A DNA stretch of 47,299 nucleotides, taken from positions 1-47,299 of the forward strand of contig MWJO01000063.1 of NCBI GenBank assembly GCA_002027195.1, given 5' to 3'. The position numbers were made by a program, and so were the translations under genes. The stretch is from Streptomyces sp. GKU 895 (GTDB taxonomy: Bacteria; Actinomycetota; Actinomycetes; Streptomycetales; Streptomycetaceae). The notes beneath the pieces are model-generated. The model ran no database searches. It saw only the letters and a program-made list of their open reading frames with translations, and was not told the origin of the DNA. Below, one piece after another: positions 33,791-42,370 of the stretch (its first letter is position 1; every line of letters begins with the position of its first letter).

Positions 33791-35556
33791 TTCCCGCTTC
33801 CCTCCGCCCCCGCCGCCACGATCGCCTTCAGGATCACCTCGTGGATCTGGGACGGGTCGGTGACCTCCTGGCCGGAGCCGCCCGTGGCCGTGGCTATTTG
33901 GGTCGCCTCCGTGCGGTCCGCGTCCGGGCCGACGGCGATCATGATGAGGGGGACCGGGCGGTCGGGGTCGGTGAGCTGGCGGAGGCGGTTGATCAGGGCG
34001 CCGCGGGAGATGCTGCCGGGGTCCTGGTTGACGCCGTCGGTGAGGACGACCAGGGCGTTGAACTTGCCCTTGGCGTAGGAGGACACCGCCGATCTGTAGG
34101 CGGCGAGGGTGGTGTCGTACAGCCCTGTCGCGCCGTTCGGGACCGGCGTCAGGCCGCTGAACGCCGCTGTGAGACGGTCGCGTTGGGTGCCGTTGCCCTG
34201 GGCGGAGCCCAGGCGTTCGGTCGGCACCAGGACGCGGTAGTCCTTGTCGCCGTCCAGCTTGGTGGAGAAGTCCCACAGGCCGATCTCGTCGTCCGGCGTG
34301 AACGTGGCGAGGGCCTGGAGGAGGGACGCCTTGGTCACGTCCATCCGGGACTGGCCGTCGCTCGTGACCTCCTCGGACATCGAGGAGGACGCGTCCACGA
34401 CCGTGGTGATGCGAGCGCTCTGCACCGTGATCGTCCAGGTGCCGAGGGCTTCCTGGAGCGCCGTCTCGGACGCCGGGCGTACGGCGGCCTTCGCGTACGG
34501 CTGCGGCCTGCTGCCGCCGGCCCCGGTGACGACCGACGCCTCCACCTCGTCGTCGGAGGTGCGGAAGCCGTACTTGTGGAGCAGCTTCCGCTGTCCCGGC
34601 TTGCGCAGATAGTTCACGAACCGCAGGGCCGCCCGGCTCTCGTCGGTGGTCAGCACCGCCTGGTCGACCAGTGTGTAGGGGAAGTCGAGCCGCGGTGAGC
34701 CGTCCTTCGGATAGAAGAGGTCGAGACCCTCGCCCCCGTCCGCGGTGTTGTACGCGAACGCCGCCTGCTCGCTGAGGATCAGCGCCTGGTTGCGCTTGGG
34801 GTTGCCCTGCTCGGTGCCGGAGGCGTCGCGCGGGAGGGTGTCCAGGACCTGCGTGTCGCTGTCGGAGGTGCGCTGCGACAGCGTCTTCATCATGGCCGCG
34901 GCCTGGGTGTCCCCGCCCTCGATCGCGCCGGCGGCCGTGGTCAGCCGGGTGAGGGCCAGCAGCCCTGTCGCACTGCGCGCCGGGTCGGCCGCGCCGAGCC
35001 TGAGGGCGTCGTCCCGCATGGTGGCGCCGGCCAGTTCGATCCAGCTGTACGTCTTGCGCGGCCACCCCAGCGACTTCGCCGCCTGCGGCACCACCGCCAC
35101 GCCCACCGGTGAGGACGCGAAGCTGCCGACCGGCGTCACCTCCGTCGCCCCCGTGTCCGCCGCGACCCGCTCCACCCACACCCGCGAGTCCGGCACCCAC
35201 ACCTGCGCATCGGTCTTCCGGCCGGCCAGCAGGGTGTCCGCGACCTTGGAGGAGTCCTGCGCGGTGACCGTGACGTCCACGCAGCGGCCGTCGGAGGTGA
35301 GGCTGTCGTCACGGGCCCGCTCCGCGGCCGCGCGCAGCGCCGGGACCACGTCGGGAGAGGCCGCGACCTTGAGCCGTACCGCGTCCTCCTGGCAGGACGC
35401 GCCGAAGGAGAGCAGTCCGCTCTGGACGGCCGCCGCCGTCCCGCCGGCGACGGTGAGGACGAGTACGGTCGCGATGGCCACCGAGCGGCGCCGGGCGCGT
35501 GGGCGGGGGTCGCTGCCGCCCGCCCCATACTGATCGGGCAAGCTGTGACGTCCCAT
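33784..35556 (-). CDS. Membrane-anchored solute-binding and von Willebrand factor A protein
   Basis: A 590-aa protein. Residues 1-~25 are cytosolic and basic (RPRARRRS), then one transmembrane helix or uncleaved signal (~26-48). Residues ~50-355 resemble an extracellular solute-binding domain (VKVAASPDVVPALRAAAE; QVWVPDSRVWVER). Residues ~380-585 form a VWA domain with a full MIDAS (D388-A-S-S-S, a Thr in the VVLTDGVNQ region). It is probably displayed outside the cell and binds metal-dependently to a ligand or partner. The start ATG 35556 has GGAGGGG ~12 nt upstream. It is divergent from a CPBP membrane protein. Confidence 0.87.
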   Translation of the reverse strand: MGRHSLPDQYGAGGSDPRPRARRRSVAIATVLVLTVAGGTAAAVQSGLLSFGASCQEDAVRLKVAASPDVVPALRAAAERARDDSLTSDGRCVDVTVTAQDSSKVADTLLAGRKTDAQVWVPDSRVWVERVAADTGATEVTPVGSFASSPVGVAVVPQAAKSLGWPRKTYSWIELAGATMRDDALRLGAADPARSATGLLALTRLTTAAGAIEGGDTQAAAMMKTLSQRTSDSDTQVLDTLPRDASGTEQGNPKRNQALILSEQAAFAYNTADGGEGLDLFYPKDGSPRLDFPYTLVDQAVLTTDESRAALRFVNYLRKPGQRKLLHKYGFRTSDDEVEASVVTGAGGSRPQPYAKAAVRPASETALQEALGTWTITVQSARITTVVDASSSMSEEVTSDGQSRMDVTKASLLQALATFTPDDEIGLWDFSTKLDGDKDYRVLVPTERLGSAQGNGTQRDRLTAAFSGLTPVPNGATGLYDTTLAAYRSAVSSYAKGKFNALVVLTDGVNQDPGSISRGALINRLRQLTDPDRPVPLIMIAVGPDADRTEATQIATATGGSGQEVTDPSQIHEVILKAIVAAGAEGSGKG

Positions 35557-35663
35557 GACGGTGGTGCCCCTCCCTGTCAGACCTTCTGCCGGTTTTCGGC
35601 CGCATGTCGGGCAAAGGGGGAGGTGCGCCCCGTACGGTGTCCGTCCCCCAACGGCCTGTCTCG

Positions 35664-35701
35664 CACGATCGTCGTAAGTTCTCACGATCTTCGTAAGTTC
35701 T
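35664..35701. repeat. 19-bp tandem direct repeat in a divergent promoter
   Basis: CACGATCGTCGTAAGTTCT (35664-35682) is followed directly by CACGATCTTCGTAAGTTCT (35683-35701), differing at one base. It lies ~110 bp from the VWA gene start and ~60 bp from the CPBP gene start. A head-to-tail regulator site is the simplest reading. Confidence 0.7.
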
Positions 35702-35762
35702 TTCGAGGACCCTAGCGGGGCATCGCGGGGGATGAGACGGGATTACTGAATTGGAGTCAGGT

Positions 35763-36563
35763 GTGCAGGCAGAGGCGGGTGCGGTGGCTGATTCTTTTCC
35801 GCCGGAGCGGTCCTTGCGACGGATTCTCCGGGACGAGACCCTGCTCGTTCTGGGGCTCTCCCTCGGTGCGAGCGGTGTGTCCGCCCTGATCAGCTTTGTC
35901 GGATCGGTCACCAAACCAGGCGGCCTCAAGGACCAGGCGGCCACCCTCAACGCCTCCGCCGCGCCCGGCCGTCCCTGGCTCGATCTCGCCTGGCAGCTCT
36001 TCGGGATCGCCTCGTCGCTCGTGCCCGTCGCCCTCGTCGCGCACCTGCTGCTGCGCGAGGGGAGCAGCCTGCGCGTCCTCGGCTTCGACCGCACCAGGCC
36101 CTGGTTCGACCTGGCCCGCGGCGCGGCGATCGCGGCGGTGATCGGCAGCACCGGAATCGCCTTCTACCTGGCCGCACGCGGCCTCGGTTTCAACCTCACC
36201 GTCGTGCCGGAGGCACTGCCCGAGGTGTGGTGGAAGTACCCGGTGCTGGTGCTGTCCGCGCTGCAGAACGCGATCCTCGAAGAGGTCATCGTCGTCGGCT
36301 ATCTGCTGCGCCGGCTCGGCCAGTTGGGCTGGACGCCGGGGACCGCGCTGGTGGCCAGTTCCGTACTGCGCGGGTCGTACCACCTCTACCAGGGCATCGG
36401 CGGGTTCCTCGGCAACATGGCGATGGGGGTGGTGTTCGTCTGGCTCTACCGCCGTTGGGGCCGGGTGGGCCCCCTGGTGGTGGCGCATTCGCTGCTCGAC
36501 ATCGGCGCGTTCGTCGGGTACGCGCTGCTGGCCGGGAAGGTGGGCTGGCTCCCCACGGCCTGA
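35763..36563 (+). CDS. CPBP family intramembrane metalloprotease-like protein
   Basis: A 266-aa protein with about seven transmembrane helices. The CPBP/Abi motifs are present in order: the glutamate pair in LEEVIVVGYLLRR, RGSYHLYQGIGG with its histidine, and VVAHSLLDIGAF. In active members the Glu pair and the two His residues hold the metal; the arginine that usually follows the Glu pair at short spacing is displaced here. GTG 35763 has GGAG 6 nt upstream; a TTG at 35751 is a longer alternative. It is divergent from the VWA protein and could process it or a related surface protein (inference). Confidence 0.85.
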   Translation: MQAEAGAVADSFPPERSLRRILRDETLLVLGLSLGASGVSALISFVGSVTKPGGLKDQAATLNASAAPGRPWLDLAWQLFGIASSLVPVALVAHLLLREGSSLRVLGFDRTRPWFDLARGAAIAAVIGSTGIAFYLAARGLGFNLTVVPEALPEVWWKYPVLVLSALQNAILEEVIVVGYLLRRLGQLGWTPGTALVASSVLRGSYHLYQGIGGFLGNMAMGVVFVWLYRRWGRVGPLVVAHSLLDIGAFVGYALLAGKVGWLPTA

Positions 36564-36567
36564 GGCG

Positions 36568-37377
36568 TCAGACGAGCAGCTCCCCCTCGATCGTGATGAC
36601 CGCGCGGCCCGTCAGGAGCGTGCGGTCGCCGCGCAGTTCGGTGCGGACGCGGCCGGAGCGCCGGGAGGCCTGGAGGCCGGTCAGCCCGGTGCGGCCGAGG
36701 CGCTCGGCCCAGAACGGGGCCAGCGCGGTGTGGGCGCTGCCGGTGACCGGGTCCTCGTCGATGCCGACGTTCGGGAAGAAGCAGCGCGAGACGAAGTCGT
36801 AGCCCCGGGACGGGTCCTCGGCGCGGGCGGTCGCGATGATGCCGCGCTCGGAGAAGGCACCGAGTGCCTTGTGGTCGGGGGCGAGGGCGTGGACCGTCTT
36901 CTCGTCGGCGAGTTCGAGGATCAGGTCGCCGACGTTCGGGCCGGTGTCGAAGGCGGAGAGCGGCTCCGCCCCCAGCGCCGTGGCGACCCCGTCCGGCACC
37001 TCGGTCCGGGTGAGCGGCGCGGTCGGGAAGTCCAGGGTGATCGAACCGTCCTCGCCCGGCGTCGCGATGAGCACCCCGCTGCGGGTGGCGAACCGCACCG
37101 GGCCCTCGTGCGCGCCGGTCGTGTGCAGGACATGGGCGGTCGCCAGTGTGGCGTGGCCGCACATGTTCACCTCGGCGGCCGGCGTGAACCAGCGCAGCGC
37201 CCAGTCGGCGTCCCCGCCCCCGGGCAGGCGGTGCGCGAAGGCCGTCTCGGCGTGGTTGACCTCGACGGCCACGTTCTGGAGCCACGCGTCGTCCGGGAAG
37301 GAGTCGAGGAGGAGGACCCCGGCGGGGTTGCCCGCGAAGGGGCGGTCACTGAAGGCGTCGACGATTCGGATGCGCAT
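36568..37377 (-). CDS. PhzF family isomerase/epimerase
   Basis: A 269-aa cytosolic enzyme of the diaminopimelate-epimerase fold. The general acid/base glutamate is E44 in VEVNHAETAF. The family motifs FAGNPAGV, MCGHATLA and DEDPVTGSAH are intact. PhzF itself isomerises dihydro-3-hydroxyanthranilate in phenazine synthesis, but no phenazine genes are here, so the substrate is unknown. ATG 37377 (MRIRIVDAF) fits family length. It converges with the CPBP gene with only 4 nt between stops. Confidence 0.9.
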   Translation of the reverse strand: MRIRIVDAFSDRPFAGNPAGVLLLDSFPDDAWLQNVAVEVNHAETAFAHRLPGGGDADWALRWFTPAAEVNMCGHATLATAHVLHTTGAHEGPVRFATRSGVLIATPGEDGSITLDFPTAPLTRTEVPDGVATALGAEPLSAFDTGPNVGDLILELADEKTVHALAPDHKALGAFSERGIIATARAEDPSRGYDFVSRCFFPNVGIDEDPVTGSAHTALAPFWAERLGRTGLTGLQASRRSGRVRTELRGDRTLLTGRAVITIEGELLV

Positions 37378-37486
37378 GGTCTCGACGCTAGAGGGGCGTG
37401 GCAGGCCGGACCAAGGCCAATCCGGGGTCACTGGCCTGATTTCGAACTTCGGGAGTGGTGTCTGGACGCGTCGCCCCGGCGGTGCG

Positions 37487-37519
37487 ACTGTCGTCAACGC
37501 GTCAGCCACTCACGACAGT
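37487..37519 (+). promoter_or_regulatory. inverted repeat just before the cyclase ribosome-binding site
   Basis: ACTGTCGT (37487-37494) and ACGACAGT (37512-37519) are perfect 8-bp arms with a 17-nt spacer. The second arm ends 1-2 nt before the CAGGAGG ribosome-binding site. It can act as an operator or as an RNA hairpin that influences ribosome access. Confidence 0.5.
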
Positions 37520-37532
37520 TCAGGAGGCCGCC

Positions 37533-38318
37533 ATGTCCGAGCCGTCCGTTCTCCGAGCCCTGCTGGCCGGGTTGCGCGGTGGTGCGATCGAGGTCGTCGA
37601 TCTGACGGCGCCGCTGTCCTCCGCGACACCGGTGATCCAGCTGCCGGAGCCGTTCGGGCAGACGCAGGTGTTCGAGCTGGAGGAGATCAGCCGGTACGAC
37701 GACCGGGGGCCGGCCTGGTACTGGAACAACTTCCGTACGGGTGAGCACACCGGCACCCACTTCGACGCCCCCAACCACTGGGTCACCGGCAAGGACCTCG
37801 CGGATGTGGCCTCCGTGCCGGTGAGCCGGCTGATCGCGCCCGCGGTCGTGCTGGACTTCTCCGCCGCGGCGGCCGAGGACCCCGACTTCCTGGTCGAGGT
37901 GGACCACATCAAGGAGTGGGAGACCGAGAACGGTCCGCTGCCCGACGGGGGCTGGCTGCTGCTGCGCACCGGCTGGGACGCCCGCGCCGCATCCCAGCGG
38001 GAGTTCCTGAACGCCGACGAGAACGGCCCGCACACGCCGGGCCTGTCACCGGAGTGCGCCCGCTGGGTCGCCGAGGAGTCCCCGGTGATCGGGCTCGGCA
38101 CCGAGACGGTCGGCACCGACGCGGGGGCGGCCCACTCCTTCGACCCGGTCTTCCCCTGCCACTCGTACCTCATGGGCAACGACAAGTACGGGCTGACGCA
38201 GCTCCAGAACCTCGGCCGGCTGCCCGCCACCGGAGCCGTGGTCATCGCGGGACCGTTGCCGATCGTCCAGGGCTCGGGCTCCCCGGCCCGCGTCCTCGCG
38301 CTGGTGGAGCGCTCGTGA
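37533..38318 (+). CDS. Cyclase family metal-dependent hydrolase
   Basis: A 261-aa enzyme of the kynurenine formamidase/isatin hydrolase (cyclase, PF04199) superfamily. The metal-binding motif H72-T-G-T-H76-F-D78-A-P is intact, and the preceding WYWNNF and following NHW fit the active-site rim. These enzymes hydrolyse cyclic or N-acyl amides with Mn or Zn. The substrate is not fixed by sequence. The stop overlaps the next start as GTGA, tying it to the ThDP-dependent enzyme. ATG has CAGGAGG 5-6 nt upstream. Confidence 0.87.
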   Translation: MSEPSVLRALLAGLRGGAIEVVDLTAPLSSATPVIQLPEPFGQTQVFELEEISRYDDRGPAWYWNNFRTGEHTGTHFDAPNHWVTGKDLADVASVPVSRLIAPAVVLDFSAAAAEDPDFLVEVDHIKEWETENGPLPDGGWLLLRTGWDARAASQREFLNADENGPHTPGLSPECARWVAEESPVIGLGTETVGTDAGAAHSFDPVFPCHSYLMGNDKYGLTQLQNLGRLPATGAVVIAGPLPIVQGSGSPARVLALVERS

Positions 38319-39956
38319 AGGTCGCCGAGGCCGTCGGCCGGGCGCTGACCGCTGCCGGTGTGCACCAGGTGTTCGGCGTGGTCGGCTCCGGCAACTTCCA
38401 CGTCACCAACGCGATGGTCGCGGCCGGCTCCCGTTTCGTCGCCGCCCGGCACGAGGGCGGAGCGGCCACCATGGCCGACGCCTACGCCCGCATCAGCGGC
38501 ACGGTCGCGGCCCTCAGCGTCCACCAGGGGCCCGGGCTGACCAACGCCCTCACCGGCATCGCCGAGGCCGCGAAGAGCCGCACCCCGCTGCTCGTCGTGG
38601 CCGCGGAGGCGACCCTGCCGACCTCCAACTTCCACGTCGACCAAGAGGCGTTGGCGCGGGCGGTGGGCGCGGTCGCGGCACGGGTGACGTCCCCGCACAC
38701 CGCCGTAGAGGAGGCCCTCGGCGCCGTCCGCCGCGCCCTGCACGAGCGCCGCACCGTCGTCCTCAACCTCCCGCTGGACGTGCAGGCGCTGGACGTCCCC
38801 GACGCCGCCACCGTCGCCGTTGTACCGCCACCGCCGCGGGCCGCCGTCGAACCGTCGGCGTCCGAGGTCTCGGCCCTCGTGACCGCCCTCGCCCGGTCCC
38901 GGCGCCCGGTCTTCGTCGCCGGCCGGGGCGCGCGGTCGCCGGCGGCGCGGGACGCCCTCCGGGCGCTCGCCGACCACCACGGCGCCCTCCTCACGACCTC
39001 CGCCGTCGCCCACGGGCTGTTCCACGACGACCCCTGGTCGCTCGGCATCTCGGGAGGCTTCGCGACGCCCCTGGCCACGGAACTGATCCAGGACGCCGAC
39101 CTGATCGTGGGCTGGGGCTGCGGGCTCACCATGTGGACCACGCGGCACGGCACGCTCATCGGCCCGGACACCGTCGTCGTCCAGGTCGACGACGACGCGT
39201 CCGCGCTCGGCGCGCACCGCGAGGTCCGCCTCGGCGTCACGGGCGACGTCGCCGTCACGGCCCGGCAGACGCTCGCCGCAGGTGGCGAACGGCGCCAGGG
39301 GTATCGCACCGACGACATCGCGCGGGCCCTGCGCACCCGCGGGCGATGGCGGGACGTGCCGTACGACGACGAGAGCACCCGGGACCGCATCGACCCGCGC
39401 ACCCTGAGCGCGGCGCTCGACGACCTCCTCCCGGCGGAGCGGGTCGTCGGCGTCGACTCGGGCAATTTCATGGGCTACCCGAGCGCCTACCTCTCCGTCC
39501 CCGACCACCACGGCTTCTGCTTCACCCAGGCCTTCCAGTCGATCGGCCTGGGCCTCGCCACGACGATCGGCGCCGCCCTGGCCCGGCCGGACCGGCTGCC
39601 CGTCGCGGCGCTGGGCGACGGCGGCGCGCTGATGGGTGTGGCCGAGCTGGACACCGTACGACGACTCGGGCTGCCCATGGTCGTGATCGTCTACGACGAC
39701 GAGGCCTACGGAGCCGAGGTCCACCACTTCGGCCCCGACGGCTTCCCCCTGGACACGGTCACCTTCCCGCCGACGGACATCGCCGCCGTCGCCCGCGGCC
39801 ACGGCTTCGAGACGGTGACCGTGCGGGAGCGCGCCGACCTGAAGGCGGTGGCCGACTGGGTGGCGGGGGCCGCGCTCGGCGCCCCTGCTGGTGGACGCCA
39901 AGGTGACGAGGGAGCACGGCGCCTGGTGGCTGGAGGAGGCGTTCCGGGGGCACTGA
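38315..39956 (+). CDS. Thiamine diphosphate-dependent decarboxylase-like enzyme, one frameshift
   Basis: Read continuously this is a ~546-aa ThDP enzyme of the acetolactate synthase/benzoylformate decarboxylase superfamily. The PYR domain has the activating glutamate E47 in ARHEGGAATMA. A middle domain follows. The PP domain carries G434-D-G-G-A with the metal-binding D/N region in VIVYDDEAYGAE. The frame breaks near 39867: the run of five G at 39865-39869 seems one G too long, after which PLLVDAKVTREHGAWWLEEA reads as in homologues. It starts by 4-nt overlap with the cyclase gene, so the pair likely performs consecutive steps: ring opening, then decarboxylation of a 2-keto acid. Confidence 0.87.
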
Positions 39957-40020
39957 GCGCGCTGGCGTGCTGTTTTCTTCGGGTTTCTGGCGGGCCTTGT
40001 CATGCGAAGTATTCCGATAT

Positions 40021-40050
40021 ATCGTTGACGCATCGCGACAGATCAACGAT
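40021..40050. promoter_or_regulatory. candidate PadR operator
   Basis: ATCGTTGA (40021-40028) and TCAACGAT (40043-40050) are perfect 8-bp inverted arms with a 14-bp spacer, ending just before the GGATGGAG ribosome-binding site of the PadR gene. ATTCCGATAT lies immediately upstream. Autoregulation through such sites is common for PadR proteins. Confidence 0.6.
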
Positions 40051-40060
40051 GGATGGAGTG

Positions 40061-40683
40061 ATGGCGATGCGTTCCCATGGATTCGAACGTGGACACGGCC
40101 GCGTGGGGGCCGAGGTGGTTTCGACGGACGGCGTGGTGCCTTCGGTCCTTTCGGGCCGGGTGGCCCGGGTGGTCCCGGCTTCGGCGGACCCGGCTTCGGT
40201 CCGGGCCCCTGGGGCCCACGAGGGCGCGGCGGACCCCGGGGGAGGGCACGGCGCGGCGACGTACGCGCGTCGATCCTCGCCCTGCTCAGGGACCGGCCCA
40301 TGCACGGGTACGAGATGATCCAGGAGATCGCCGAGCGCAGCGGCGGGGCGTGGAAGCCCAGCCCCGGCTCGGTGTACCCGACCCTTCAGCTGCTGGAGGA
40401 CGAGGGCCTGATCGCCAGCGAGAGCGAAGGCGGCAAGAAGCTGTTCTCGCTCACCGAGGCGGGCCGCACCGCGGCCGAGGAAGGCCCCGACGCGCCCTGG
40501 GAGGAAGCGTCCCGTGGCGTGGACTTCGAGGCACTGGGTGAGATCCGGCAGGCCGGCTTCGGTCTGATGGAGGCCTTCGGGCAGGTCTGGAAGACCGGCA
40601 GCAAGGAGCAGCGCGAGAAGGCGGTCGGCGTCATCAACGAAGCCCGCAAGAAGCTGTACCTGATCCTCGCCGAAGAGGACTGA
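40061..40683 (+). CDS. PadR family transcriptional regulator with Gly/Phe-rich N-terminus, one frameshift
   Basis: Read continuously this is a ~207-aa protein. Residues ~10-70 are a low-complexity Gly/Pro/Phe/Arg segment (RRGAFGPFGPGGPGGPGF). The PadR winged helix is at ~75-150 (ASILALLRDRPMHGYEMIQ, then PGSVYPTLQLLEDEGLI). A helical dimerisation tail follows. The ATG has GGATGGAG close upstream. The frame breaks near 40102, where GGCCGCCGTGGG seems to have lost a C; both flanking frames match the family. The effector is unknown. A likely operator lies in the promoter. Confidence 0.85.
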
Positions 40684-40707
40684 CCGGCGGCCGTACGGCT
40701 GTAGAGG

Positions 40708-40738
40708 GGCGCCCCGTGGTTCATTTCCGCGGGGCGCC
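40708..40738. terminator. shared terminator of PadR and SRPBCC genes
   Basis: GGCGCCCCGTGG (40708-40719) pairs with CCGCGGGGCGCC (40727-40738) through 11 Watson-Crick pairs and one G-T pair around a 7-nt loop. It lies between two convergent genes. Confidence 0.8.
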
Positions 40739-40755
40739 TTCCCGTGCCCCGGCGC

Positions 40756-41184
40756 TCAGGCCACCAGCCCCGCCAGCTTGCGCAGCGACTCGTTCAGCGC
40801 GGCCGTCGCGGAGTCCCTGAGCTTGCCCGCCATCAGCGACACCGCCGCGCCCGTGAACTCGCTGTCGATCCGGACCGTCGTGGCGTCGCCGTCCGGGACG
40901 AGCGTGTAGCGGTTGACCAGGCTCACCGCCATGGGCCCCTTGCCCTTGGTGGCGAACACCCGGGCCGGTTCCAGCTCGTCGATGGTCCACTCGACCTCGG
41001 CCGGGAAGCCCATCAGCTTCATGTTCTCCTGGTACGTCCCGCCCACTTCGAGGCTCTTCGGGCCGCCCTCGGGGAAGCTGGTGTGGGTGGCGTTCCACTC
41101 GCCGTACGACGACCAGTCCGTGAGCCGGCCCCACACCTTCTCGGCCGGCGCCTCGATCCGTGCCTCCGCGCTGACTTCGGCCAT
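40756..41184 (-). CDS. SRPBCC (START-like) family protein
   Basis: A 142-aa soluble protein with the helix-grip fold typical of polyketide cyclase/CoxG-like proteins. It begins MAEVSAEARIEAPAEKVW, followed by DWSSYGEWNATH and the long C-terminal helix (SLMAGKLRDSATAALNESLR). Such proteins bind hydrophobic ligands in a central cavity. No polyketide or CO-dehydrogenase genes are nearby, so the ligand is unknown. ATG 41184 fits the family start. The upstream ribosome-binding sequence is GAAGGGG-like. Confidence 0.87.
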   Translation of the reverse strand: MAEVSAEARIEAPAEKVWGRLTDWSSYGEWNATHTSFPEGGPKSLEVGGTYQENMKLMGFPAEVEWTIDELEPARVFATKGKGPMAVSLVNRYTLVPDGDATTVRIDSEFTGAAVSLMAGKLRDSATAALNESLRKLAGLVA

Positions 41185-41299
41185 GCGACCACCCCTTCGT
41201 CTCCGGCTACGGTGTCGCGGAACGTAGCCGCAGGGCCCGCAACATTCAATGCTGATGGACCGTCAGAAAATGTGGAGAGGTGCCGGGTCCGGCGACCGG

Positions 41300-41616
41300 T
41301 CAGGCGACCAGCCGTATCACCGCCGCGTCGAACACGTCCCATGCCCGCGGGAACGCGCTCTCGTCGTGGCAGTGCCACGCCTCCCAGAACAGGTCGGCGA
41401 GCAGCGCGTCCTCCGGGGCGTACACCCGGTACACGTACTGCATCCCGTCGACGGCCGGCAGCGCCACCAGCCAGCACCTGCTGTCCATGTCCCTGTGGGA
41501 CGAGCGAGGGAACACGGCGGTTGCGTACCGGGCGCGAAGCAAAGCGGCGCGCGCCCCCGCCCGAAGAACGGCTTGATCTCATCCGCAAGGAGGAGATTCC
41601 GGTCGCCCGGGTCCAC
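41300..41616 (-). CDS. Conserved hypothetical protein, one frameshift
   Basis: A ~105-aa soluble protein assembled from two frames. The N-terminal part (DPGDRNLLLADEIKPFFGR) and the C-terminal part (LLRARYATAVFPRS ... VDGMQYVYRVYAPEDALLADLFWEAW) are joined across a break near 41550 in a GCGCGC-rich run (one missing base). I recall similar short Streptomyces proteins but no function. GTG 41616 is the first reasonable start; no convincing ribosome-binding site was found, so the N-terminus is uncertain. Confidence 0.55.
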
Positions 41617-41714
41617 TCCGCGTGGGACGCGAAGATGGTTCCCGCCGGGGATGACGCGGTTCGGCGGGACTGATGGGGTGGGGGATGTGCAACCCCGTAT
41701 GACCCCGGCAGTCG

Positions 41715-42218
41715 GTGAGCGAGCCGGGAGGTCATCGCGCGGACCACGATGTCCGGCTCGGCGAGGAGCTGGCAGCGGTGGTCTCCGGCGCGCGCGGCGT
41801 GCGGTCAGGGACGGGGACCGGCAGATCGACACGGCTCATCTGCTGCACTCCCTCCTCGAGCACGACCCCGAGGTGCGGGCCGTCTTCGAGGGCGGACCGC
41901 AGCTCGCCCGGCTGCTCGCCTATCTCGTGCAGCGCAGCATCGGCTACGGGCTGCGCTGGCAGGGAAGTGTCGAGGACGTCGGGGGCGGTGCCCGTGGTGG
42001 GGGAGGCGGACGGGCTCTCGCCGCTGGCGGCGGGCGCGATGGAGTACGCCCACGAGCGCGCCGCCGGTCGCGGCGCGGGCCGGGCGAGCGGCCTCGACCT
42101 GCTCGCGGCGGTCGTCAGCGAGCCCGAGGCCCGCGCCGTCGACGTACTGACCCGGGCCGGCATCGACGCGGAAGCACTGCGGACCGGACTCGAGAGCCGC
42201 GTACCGCACAGCCACTAG
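41715..42218 (+). CDS. Clp N-terminal (double Clp-N) domain protein, two frameshifts
   Basis: A ~167-aa protein made only of Clp-N repeats, with no AAA+ module. The first repeat is RLGEELAAVVSGAR followed by GDRQIDTAHLLHSLLEHD. The second is FSPLAA-like (LSPLAAGAMEYAHERA) followed by ASGLDLLAAVVSEPEARAVDVLTRAGID. Clp-N domains dock adaptors and substrates for ClpC/ClpA, so it may act as an adaptor or decoy. Frame breaks lie near 41796 (a C missing from GCGCCGGCG) and at the G-run 41981-41985 (one G too many); they cancel. GTG 41715 is a tentative start. Confidence 0.72.
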   Translation: MSEPGGHRADHDVRLGEELAAVVSGARGVRSGTGTGRSTRLICCTPSSSTTPRCGPSSRADRSSPGCSPISCSAASATGCAGREVSRTSGAVPVVGEADGLSPLAAGAMEYAHERAAGRGAGRASGLDLLAAVVSEPEARAVDVLTRAGIDAEALRTGLESRVPHSH

Positions 42219-42272
42219 CCGACCGCAGGACCCCTGACCGGACGGACCTCGTCCCGGCCCACCGCTCGCCCT

Positions 42273-42368
42273 ACGGCCACCGCCCCGAACGGTCACCGGC
42301 CCGTACGGCCACCGCCCCGCACGGCCACCGGCCCGAACGGCCACCGCCCCGCACGGCCACCGGCTCGG
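42273..42368 (+). repeat. six perfect-length 16-nt tandem repeats
   Basis: Six units of ACGGCCACCGSCCCGN run without gaps from 42273 to 42368. Alternate units carry CCGCCCCG and CCGGCCCG, giving a 32-nt higher-order period. They begin ~55 nt after the Clp-N gene stop, in a 467-nt gene-free region. Confidence 0.85.
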
Positions 42369-42370
42369 AT

